A stretch of 64,000 nucleotides of DNA, from positions 1 to 64,000 of the forward strand of contig JBBDRB010000104.1 of NCBI GenBank assembly GCA_040905685.1, written 5' to 3'. The notes beneath the pieces were generated by a model, which searched no databases, was not told the origin of the DNA, and saw nothing but the letters and a program-made list of their open reading frames with translations. The translations under genes and the position numbers were made by a program. Shown one piece after another: positions 24,926-32,122 of this stretch; position 1 is the first letter of the stretch, and each line of letters opens with the position of its first letter. Origin of the DNA: JBBDMU01 sp040905685. GTDB taxonomy: Bacteria > Bacteroidota > Rhodothermia > Balneolales > Natronogracilivirgulaceae.

Positions 24926-25543
24926 GCTGGAAAAAACATACACCCCAAGTAATAATAGCATATGTTTTTTTACCCGCTTCCTAAAGTCATCGGGGTACAG
25001 CTTGTCCTGCTCGCTGACCGTGATATTGAAATCTTCCTTGATGAGGTTGCTCTCCAGAACCAGATCTTCAATCGATGATTTGAGTGTAATAATGGTCAGT
25101 TCAACATCAATATCCCGGAATACACCGGCTTTTTTTCCCTCGGTCAGGGTCCGGTGGATCTGTTCGTAAACTTTATCAAATGCTTTACGGGTGGAAGAAA
25201 ATATTTCCGGCTTATTGGTAATAAGGCTCAACTGCCGGTGAGCCACGATGATGGGATTCGGACGGTCAAACACGTAATCAATATAGGTGGTCACCCAGCT
25301 TCTGAGCCTCTCCTGAGGATCGTGCTCCTTTTCCTGTATCCGGTTGACCAGCAGGTAAAGGTCATCCGCGAAGCGGTCCAGAATGGCTTTTAACAGCTTC
25401 TCCTTCCCTCCAAAATAATAGGAGATCATGGCAATATTTGCGTTTGCCGTATCGGAAATCAACCGGGTCGTGGTTCCGTCATAACCGTGCATGGCAAACA
25501 ATCCTTCGGCAACATCCAGAATATGTGCTTTTCTCTTTGTCAT
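24920..25543 (-). CDS. TetR-family transcriptional regulator of the RND operon
   Basis: The 207-aa protein has an N-terminal TetR HTH (A-E-G-L-F-A-M-H-G-Y-D-G-T-T-T-R at about 13-28, then I-S-Y-Y-F-G-G-K-E-K-L at about 40-50) and a variable ligand-binding C-terminal domain. It is directly upstream of, and on the same strand as, the TolC-adaptor-RND genes, so it probably represses them and responds to a pump substrate. A long inverted repeat spans its stop codon and the intergenic gap. Confidence 0.88.
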   Translation of the reverse strand: MTKRKAHILDVAEGLFAMHGYDGTTTRLISDTANANIAMISYYFGGKEKLLKAILDRFADDLYLLVNRIQEKEHDPQERLRSWVTTYIDYVFDRPNPIIVAHRQLSLITNKPEIFSSTRKAFDKVYEQIHRTLTEGKKAGVFRDIDVELTIITLKSSIEDLVLESNLIKEDFNITVSEQDKLYPDDFRKRVKKHMLLLLGVYVFSSN

Positions 25544-25670
25544 TCATCAAGCGTATATAGTCCAATTAATAAAAACCAATATAAAACATTTAATATAAAC
25601 ACACGCTATTACTTACGGTATAATCAGAGGGGTTTTCAGACGATGTCTCTACGGAATGCCGCCGGCAGGC

Positions 25671-26828
25671 TCAGGCATGGGGGATCCATGAGTAGTGATA
25701 GATACCGTCATCCATAACCTGGGCCGCTTTGGTCAGGTTCAGCGGATGGAAGGTATCGATCATCACAGCATACTCGTCGGTGCCTTCCTTGTCCAGGCTT
25801 TTTTCCACCGTCCCGGGATGGGGGCCATGGGGAATACCTCCTGGATGATGGGTGATGCTGGCGTATTCCACTCCTTTCCGGCTCATGAAATCCCCTTCCA
25901 CATAGTAAAGGACCTCATCGGAATCTACATTGGAATGATTATACGGTGCGGGAATGGATAGCGGATGGTAATCATATTTACGCGGTACAAAGGAACAGAT
26001 GACATAATTTGGCGCTTCAAAAGTCTGGTGGACCGGCGGGGGCTGATGTATGCGGCCGGTGACCGGTTCAAAATCTTTCATGCTGAAGATCCAGGGAAAC
26101 AGGTAGCCATCCCATCCCACTACATCAAAAGGATGGTGCTCGAAAGTGTAGTTATGCATGCGCCCCTGCTTTTTGATGCGGACTTCAAACTCACCTTCTT
26201 CATCAAAATACAGGGGCTTTTCAGGCAGCCGGAAATCCCGTTCGCAAAAGGGGCTATTTTCCATAAACTGGCCGGATCCGGACCGGTAGCGCCCGGGAAA
26301 GCCGATCGGACCCATGGATTCTATCATCAGCATGCGGTTTTGACCGTCGTCAAATTCCATCCGGTAGGTCGTCCCCCGGGGGATATAAATGTAATCGAAG
26401 GGATTGAAGTTCAAACGGCCGAAACTGGACTGGATAAATCCGGTCCCCTCGTGGATGAACAGCATTTCATCATGCTCTCCGTTGCGGTAAAAATAATCCA
26501 TTTTTTCGGTGGGGCGGCCAAGGTGGATCTGCACGTCGCTGTTGTACAGCATGAGTACCCGGCCGGTTACCGGGTCCCCGCCCGCGGCCATATCTTTGGT
26601 GATCAGATGATGATGGCGCAGCAGGTCTTCCTCCCAGAGGTCCGTGGGTATCCTTTCGCCCTGTTCAACCTGATGCACCTTCGTGGGCGGCAGGTTATGA
26701 TACAGCAGGGATGATGCACCGCTAAAGCCTTCGGTACCGAAGAGCTCTTCGGTATACAATAAGCCGTTCTTTTTGCGAAACTGCGTGTGGCGTTTTTTGG
26801 GAATATCGCCCAACTTGTGGTAGACCAT
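25671..26828 (-). CDS. hmgA: Homogentisate 1,2-dioxygenase
   Basis: The 385-aa cupin-fold enzyme resembles Bacteroidota-type homogentisate dioxygenase, shorter than the roughly 430-aa proteobacterial or human forms. The iron-site region with D-E-V-L-Y-Y-V-E-G and H-P-G-G-I-P-H-G-P-H-P-G is clear, and F-M-I/F-N-P-F-D-Y-I-Y-I-P-R-G-like cupin strands precede it. It opens the ring of homogentisate to maleylacetoacetate in tyrosine and phenylalanine degradation. The gene for the preceding step (HPPD) lies 15 bp upstream, so the two are co-transcribed. Confidence 0.92.
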   Translation of the reverse strand: MVYHKLGDIPKKRHTQFRKKNGLLYTEELFGTEGFSGASSLLYHNLPPTKVHQVEQGERIPTDLWEEDLLRHHHLITKDMAAGGDPVTGRVLMLYNSDVQIHLGRPTEKMDYFYRNGEHDEMLFIHEGTGFIQSSFGRLNFNPFDYIYIPRGTTYRMEFDDGQNRMLMIESMGPIGFPGRYRSGSGQFMENSPFCERDFRLPEKPLYFDEEGEFEVRIKKQGRMHNYTFEHHPFDVVGWDGYLFPWIFSMKDFEPVTGRIHQPPPVHQTFEAPNYVICSFVPRKYDYHPLSIPAPYNHSNVDSDEVLYYVEGDFMSRKGVEYASITHHPGGIPHGPHPGTVEKSLDKEGTDEYAVMIDTFHPLNLTKAAQVMDDGIYHYSWIPHA

Positions 26829-26843
26829 GAATAGATAGGTTTA

Positions 26844-27986
26844 TTATAAGTTGCCTCTCAGTTCCTGTTCTCTTTCAATAGATTCAAACAGGGCCTTAAA
26901 GTTGCCCAGCCCGAATCCACGGGCTCCCTTTCGCTGAATAATCTCGAAAAACAAGGTCGGACGGTCCGAAACGGGCCTGGTGAATATTTGCAGCAAATAT
27001 CCTTCCTCATCGCGATCCACCAGTATGCCCAGCCGTTCGAGATCCCCGATGTTTTCATCGATCGGGCCCACCCTTCCGGTGAGGGTTTTATAGTAGGTGG
27101 TCGGAACGGTGAGGAATTCCAGACCCCGTGCCTGCAGCTTTTCCACCGTATCCACGATATCGGAAGTCAGCAGGGCGATATGCTGAACCCCCGGTCCGCC
27201 GTAAAAGTCAAGGTATTCCTCAATCTGGGATTTTTTTCTTCCTTTGGCCGGTTCATTAATGGGAAATTTTATCCGCCCTCGTCCCCCGGCCATCACCTTG
27301 CTCATCAATGCGGAATATTCGGTGGCTATATCGCTGTCATCAAAATGCATGTACTGCTCGAAACCCATTATATTCTTGTAGAAGCCGACCCAATGGTCCA
27401 TCCTGCCAAGCTCTACATTGCCCACGCAATGGTCAATGTACCCGATGCCAACCGGTTCGGTTTTGAGGGATGTTGATTTTTCAACAAACCCGGGCCAAAA
27501 CACACCTTTGTAGGCCGATCGGTCAATAAAGCTGTGGATGGTGTCTCCATAGGTTTTAATGGCCGCATGAATGACCCGGCCATGGTCATCCTGTAAAAAC
27601 CGGGGCTCCACAACCGGATCGGCTCCCCGGCGTACGCATTCGGTATAGGCTTTTTCCACATCCTTCACGCTCATGGCGATATCCTTTACACCGTCACCAT
27701 GGACCTTGCAATGGGCGGCTATCGGAGAATCTCCTGAAAGCGGACCGGTCAGTACCAGGCGGATATTGCCCTGCTGCAGAAGATAGGATGAGCGGTCCCG
27801 TACTTTTGTTTCCAGACCCTGATAGGCCACCGGTTCCATACCGAATACGGTCTGGTAATAATGCGCCGCCTGTTTGGCATTGGCCACATAGAATTCTACG
27901 TGATCGATATCTATGAGGCCAAGATGGTCTTTATACTCATCTTCGACCATCGGCTTTTGGAGAGTATCATGCTTCGCGTCGCCCAT
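26844..27986 (-). CDS. hppD: 4-hydroxyphenylpyruvate dioxygenase
   Basis: The ATG at 27986 gives 380 aa, the usual length. A much longer open frame extends to 28364, but the added N-terminus is not HPPD-like and overlaps the divergent symporter gene. Two glyoxalase/VOC domains are present. Iron ligands are in V-Q-H-I-A-L-L-T-S-D-I and the C-terminal F-F-E-I-I-Q-R-K-G-A, followed by G-F-G-x-G-N-F-K-A-L-F-E. It converts 4-hydroxyphenylpyruvate to homogentisate, the substrate of the downstream hmgA. Confidence 0.93.
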   Translation of the reverse strand: MGDAKHDTLQKPMVEDEYKDHLGLIDIDHVEFYVANAKQAAHYYQTVFGMEPVAYQGLETKVRDRSSYLLQQGNIRLVLTGPLSGDSPIAAHCKVHGDGVKDIAMSVKDVEKAYTECVRRGADPVVEPRFLQDDHGRVIHAAIKTYGDTIHSFIDRSAYKGVFWPGFVEKSTSLKTEPVGIGYIDHCVGNVELGRMDHWVGFYKNIMGFEQYMHFDDSDIATEYSALMSKVMAGGRGRIKFPINEPAKGRKKSQIEEYLDFYGGPGVQHIALLTSDIVDTVEKLQARGLEFLTVPTTYYKTLTGRVGPIDENIGDLERLGILVDRDEEGYLLQIFTRPVSDRPTLFFEIIQRKGARGFGLGNFKALFESIEREQELRGNL

Positions 27987-28158
27987 AATGTCTGAATAGT
28001 TATAACTGAACAAATAAGCGTTTTTCCAATATCGTAAAAAGTACCAAAAATAGACAGTTAACAAATAGCAATTAACAGGTGGCCATTCTTTTCTTCCATC
28101 AAAAAAAACTTTATACTCCATCTTGCAATTCCTGGTCCACTTTAACTCACCGGCAGTA

Positions 28159-29808
28159 ATGGAAATTCTTGATAGCATTGTAAATACACTCAACGACCTG
28201 GTCTGGAACACCCCCCAGGAAATGCCCCTTATGGTCATTTTACTGCTGGGGTTCGGCATATTCATCACGATCAAACTGGGGTTTATCCAAATCAGGAAGT
28301 TCCGGCACGGACTAAAAGTGGTTTCCGGGCAGCTAAGCGACCCCGAAGACACCGGTGATGTCAATCATTTCCAGGCCCTAAGCACGGCCCTGGCCGCTAC
28401 GGTGGGCATAGGCAATATTGCCGGTGTGGCCATCGCCATCCATTACGGCGGGCCCGGTGCCCTGTTCTGGATGTGGATGACGGCTATTTTCGGGATGGCC
28501 ATAAAATACACGGAGTGTACCCTTGCCGTGCATTACCGTAAGATCAATGCAGACGGCAGCGTCTCCGGCGGACCCATGTACTATATTGATCAGGGGCTGG
28601 GCCGCAGGTGGAAGTCGCTTAGCGTAATTTTTGCAACGAGCGCCGTCATTTGTTCCTTTTTCACCGGAAATGCCGTCCAGGCCAATACAGTGGCCGACAC
28701 CATGTCGAGCGCCTTTGCCATTCCGGCACTGATAACAGGGCTGGTAACCGCCGGGCTGGTCGCTGTGGTGATCCTGGGAGGGATAAAACGCATTGGCATT
28801 GTTACCGCCCGGCTGGTGCCGGTCATGGCGGCCTTGTATATTCTCGGTGCCCTGGTCATTTTACTGATGAACCATACCGAGGTGATAGCCACTTTTGGCC
28901 TCATCATCAGTTCGGCTTTCACTCCCGAGGCCGGTGCTTTCGGAGTGGGTTCGGGCGCCTTCATGGTCACGTTCGTCTGGGGGATCAAACGCGGATTGTT
29001 TTCGAATGAGGCCGGCCAGGGTTCCGCCCCTATTGCCCATGCGGCCGCACGGACGAATGAACCCGTTCGCGAAGGGGTCGTTGCCCTGCTGGAGCCGTTC
29101 ATTGACACCCTGGTCGTTTGCACCATGACGGGTCTTGTCATTATCATAACCGGGGCCTGGGAAACAAAGCACAATGCATCCATCGATTTAAACCAGCCTG
29201 ATATCAGCTACGCCGTCGATGATGATGCCGCCGGCCGCATCTATATCGAGGATGGCATTCCGCAGAACGGCCGGATCATGCGCTATCAATATCCGGTCGA
29301 CACCCTGTTTACCGACGATGCGTACCGGAATACCTTTACCGGCTATGTACATATTACAGAGGCGGGCGGTATTGTTTCCGCGGTAACCGCTGTAGATGAA
29401 AATGAGGTTGAATATACAAACCTGTTCGGCGGGGTCATTGAAAACGCGGCGCCGCTCACCGCCACCGCCTTTGAGATCGGCTTATCTCCCCTGTTTGCGG
29501 GAGGACAATACCTGGTGACCATCTGTGTGCTGTTATTCGGCATTTCCACCTCCATCAGCTGGAGTTATTACGGTGACCGCTCCATTCAATACCTTCTGGG
29601 CGATAATTCCATTTTCTACTACCGTCTGGCCTATGTATTAATGCATTTTATCGGCGCCATACTGGGTCTTACACTGATCTGGAACATCGGCGATGTGATG
29701 CTGGGCATTATGACCATCCCCAACCTGATAGCCCTGTTCGCCCTGTCGGGTGTGGTCTATAAACTGACCAGAACCTACTTTACCAAAATGGCCGATATCG
29801 AGTCCTGA
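28159..29808 (+). CDS. Sodium:alanine/glycine symporter (AGCS family) with a large insertion
   Basis: The product is 549 aa from the ATG at 28159 (an ATG at 28123 would add 12 residues). AGCS hallmarks: the N-terminal P-L-M-V-I-L-L-L-G-F-G, the signature region A-L-S-T-A-L-A-A-T-V-G-I-G-N-I-A-G-V-A, G-G-P-M-Y-Y-I, and W-G-I-K-R-G-L-F-S-N-E-A-G-Q-G-S-A-P. It imports small neutral amino acids with sodium. A segment of about 95 hydrophilic residues (nucleotides about 29167-29450) interrupts the C-terminal helices and is absent from the usual 450-490-aa members. Divergent from the tyrosine-degradation genes. Confidence 0.88.
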   Translation: MEILDSIVNTLNDLVWNTPQEMPLMVILLLGFGIFITIKLGFIQIRKFRHGLKVVSGQLSDPEDTGDVNHFQALSTALAATVGIGNIAGVAIAIHYGGPGALFWMWMTAIFGMAIKYTECTLAVHYRKINADGSVSGGPMYYIDQGLGRRWKSLSVIFATSAVICSFFTGNAVQANTVADTMSSAFAIPALITGLVTAGLVAVVILGGIKRIGIVTARLVPVMAALYILGALVILLMNHTEVIATFGLIISSAFTPEAGAFGVGSGAFMVTFVWGIKRGLFSNEAGQGSAPIAHAAARTNEPVREGVVALLEPFIDTLVVCTMTGLVIIITGAWETKHNASIDLNQPDISYAVDDDAAGRIYIEDGIPQNGRIMRYQYPVDTLFTDDAYRNTFTGYVHITEAGGIVSAVTAVDENEVEYTNLFGGVIENAAPLTATAFEIGLSPLFAGGQYLVTICVLLFGISTSISWSYYGDRSIQYLLGDNSIFYYRLAYVLMHFIGAILGLTLIWNIGDVMLGIMTIPNLIALFALSGVVYKLTRTYFTKMADIES

Positions 29809-29903
29809 GGCTGGCCAGCCGCAGGCAGGTCAACTCCGTGTGGCGGTTCATCCAATATTTTCATTTGCTCTGCGTCTGTTAGGTACACCCTGATCCTATT
29901 TTG

Positions 29904-30446
29904 ATGAAACCCCTCTTTCCCCTGGTATTTTTACTGTCCGCAGCAGCCTGTACGGAATTGTCCAGCTATGAAGAAGCCAGCATGGACGAGGCGATGGTCG
30001 ATTCCCTGCTTTCCGTCACCGAGAGCTGGGATATCCAAATGGAAATCATCGAGGACGGCCTTCGTGTGGTCAATATTACGGCACCCTACGCCTCAACCTA
30101 CCATGAAGATAATATAGCCGAAACCCGTATGCAGGGTCCGGTGGCAGTCGTAGTACTCGATTCCCTTGGAACCCAGACGACGAAAGTTACCTCTGGACGG
30201 GCAATCTACACGGGACGTAATTCCACATTCAGGTTTCGTGAAGATGTAGTGGTGACCACCCATGACGGGCGCACCTTGCGTACCCAGGAGCTGGACTGGA
30301 TGCAGCAGGACCGCTCCATTACCAGTTCTGATTTTGTGATCATCATCACGCCCACCGACAGCATTGCCGGTTACGGGCTGGAGGGTCTTGATGATCTCAG
30401 CATTTATTCAATTTCTGAAGTAACCGGGGAATTTGAACTTGACTGA
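29904..30446 (+). CDS. lptC: LptC-like LPS export lipoprotein
   Basis: The 180-aa product starts at the ATG at 29904 (a TTG precedes it). A lipoprotein signal ends S-A-A-A-C (Cys16). The rest is a beta-rich LptC/OstA-like jellyroll domain: A-P-Y-A-S-T-Y-H-E-D-N, then V-V-V-L-D-S-L-G, and a repeated G-R-A-I-Y-T-G-R-N-S-T-F-R-F-R-E-D-V-V-V-T-T pattern. LptC receives lipopolysaccharide from LptB2FG in the inner membrane. The OstA-like gene overlaps it by 14 bp, supporting joint function in LPS transport. Confidence 0.78.
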   Translation: MKPLFPLVFLLSAAACTELSSYEEASMDEAMVDSLLSVTESWDIQMEIIEDGLRVVNITAPYASTYHEDNIAETRMQGPVAVVVLDSLGTQTTKVTSGRAIYTGRNSTFRFREDVVVTTHDGRTLRTQELDWMQQDRSITSSDFVIIITPTDSIAGYGLEGLDDLSIYSISEVTGEFELD

Positions 30447-31872
30447 TAGCCCTGCCTCCTTCCTGATCAAAAAATGCTTTACCTTCATGCTCCTGCTGTC
30501 CGGATTCAGCCTGTCCGGCTTGTTTATCATTCCCGATCAGGCCGAAGCCCAAAACCGGGTGCGCATTCTGGCCAGTGACCGGCTTGAAGGCGACCAGACC
30601 GATGAAGGATCCGTCACGAAGTTTATCGGCAATGTGAAGCTGGAGACCGATGATTTTGTCATAGTTTGTGATTCCGCCTATCAGTACAGTGATCTCGACG
30701 AGCTCAGGGCCTACGGAAACATTCAGATTGACATGGAAACCGAGACGATCTGGTCGGATTATGCCTATTATCATATTGGTGAGGAGATCAGCGAGTTCGA
30801 GGGACGGGTTGTCATGCAGGGGGAGAATGCGACCCTGTTCAGCGACTATGTGGAATACAGCTTCATAACCAAAATAGCTACTTTTCCGGGATCTTTACGC
30901 CTGGAAGATGAAGAAAGTGTGCTGCTCTCCGACAGCGGAACCTATTATAACGAGCAGGATAGCGCCACGTTCAGGGGCCATGTCCAGATGGCTGATTCCG
31001 TTCAGTATATTGAGGCCGACAGCCTGTTCACCAATCGTTCGGCCCGGTATTATGAGCTGTTCGGCGATGTTTTTTTGGATGATTTTGAGAACCGGGTCCG
31101 CCTTTCCGGAGATTATGTGGAAGCCGATTCGACCGGACAACGGACCATTGAAGGCAGCAGCCGCATGCGCAGGATAAACGAAAGCGAGACGGACACCACC
31201 CATATCAATGCACACCGAATGGAGGTTCTGGAATCGGATACCACTTATACTTTTAAGGGCTTCACCAATGTGGAGATATGGACCCCCGACTATTCCAGCT
31301 TGTCGGATACGGCCAATTATGACGATCACCTGGAATTGTTTACCCTGGAAGGCTCGCCGAGCACCTGGTATAACAACATACAGCTAACGGGACCCCGGAT
31401 TGAAATTCAGCTGCAAGATGATGCCATACGGTCCCTCCTCTCCTATATTCGTTCCTTTTCGGTGCAGGAAGATACGCTTACCGGACGACTCAACCAGGTT
31501 ACGGGTGATACCATCTATGTGAATTTTGAGGATGATCAAATCGATTATATTGATGTGACCAATCAATCCAGCATTTTTTATCACACAAAAGATGAAGAGC
31601 GGAACCCGGACGGCGCCGTGGAGATGTCGGCCCGGTTCATCAAAATGATCTTTCTCGACGGCGAACTGGAAGACGTAAACTCCTATGAAAATATAACCGG
31701 CACTTTCTTCCAAGAATCCTCTTCCCTGGAATCTCACGAGCTTGAGGGTTTTGTATGGGAACCGGATCGCCGCCCTCAGCGGCCGCCCACGGAGATTGAA
31801 AAACGGCTGGGTGACATTCCCGTAGAACGTCCGTTTTCCCTGCCCCGGCGGTATCTTGAATCGCAGGAATAA
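30433..31872 (+). CDS. OstA/LptA-like organic-solvent-tolerance protein, LPS transport
   Basis: The 479-aa product starts at a TTG at 30433 (or 30439); the first ATG at 30487 would remove the positive n-region of the signal peptide, which runs to A-E-A-Q. The mature protein is a long series of beta-jellyroll OstA repeats with alternating acidic and hydrophobic residues (for example F-E-G-R-V-V-M-Q-G-E-N-A-T-L and T-F-R-G-H-V-Q-M-A-D-S-V-Q-Y-I-E-A-D). It has no C-terminal barrel, so it is a large LptA-type periplasmic bridge component, not full LptD. It follows and overlaps the LptC-like gene. Confidence 0.75.
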   Translation: MNLTDSPASFLIKKCFTFMLLLSGFSLSGLFIIPDQAEAQNRVRILASDRLEGDQTDEGSVTKFIGNVKLETDDFVIVCDSAYQYSDLDELRAYGNIQIDMETETIWSDYAYYHIGEEISEFEGRVVMQGENATLFSDYVEYSFITKIATFPGSLRLEDEESVLLSDSGTYYNEQDSATFRGHVQMADSVQYIEADSLFTNRSARYYELFGDVFLDDFENRVRLSGDYVEADSTGQRTIEGSSRMRRINESETDTTHINAHRMEVLESDTTYTFKGFTNVEIWTPDYSSLSDTANYDDHLELFTLEGSPSTWYNNIQLTGPRIEIQLQDDAIRSLLSYIRSFSVQEDTLTGRLNQVTGDTIYVNFEDDQIDYIDVTNQSSIFYHTKDEERNPDGAVEMSARFIKMIFLDGELEDVNSYENITGTFFQESSSLESHELEGFVWEPDRRPQRPPTEIEKRLGDIPVERPFSLPRRYLESQE

Positions 31873-31886
31873 TCCGGTCCGTGCGG

Positions 31887-32096
31887 CTATTTATTTCCGG
31901 CAGGGATATCTTTCTTCACCTTCGATGCCACCCACAGGTTCACCCCGCCTCCCAACAGGCAGACGATGCCGATGAACTGTCCCACAAAACCGGTGAAATC
32001 GCCCTGCCTCCAATGACTGATCAGGTTATAAAGACCCACCACAATGATGAGTATGCCGGTGAACAGTAACACGTAATAGATAAAATGCTTTTTCAC
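31887..32096 (-). CDS. Small two-helix membrane protein of unknown function
   Basis: The 69-aa protein has two hydrophobic helices (about 6-24 and 37-57) joined by a short polar loop with H-W-R-Q-G-D-F, and a Lys-rich C-terminus. I do not recognise the family. It lies 26 bp upstream (in transcription terms downstream) of the PEP carboxylase gene on the same strand, so it may be the last gene of that unit. Confidence 0.5.
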   Translation of the reverse strand: MKKHFIYYVLLFTGILIIVVGLYNLISHWRQGDFTGFVGQFIGIVCLLGGGVNLWVASKVKKDIPAGNK

Positions 32097-32122
32097 GATC
32101 CCACCATTTTTATTTTGATTGA

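Noticed and set aside
27987..28364. Long N-terminal extension of the HPPD frame
   Set aside because: The added residues are not HPPD-like, overlap the divergent symporter gene, and the ATG at 27986 gives the usual enzyme length.
29809..29820. GGCTGGCCAGCC palindrome after the symporter
   Set aside because: A 12-bp perfect palindrome can occur by chance in GC-rich DNA and no function is indicated by position.
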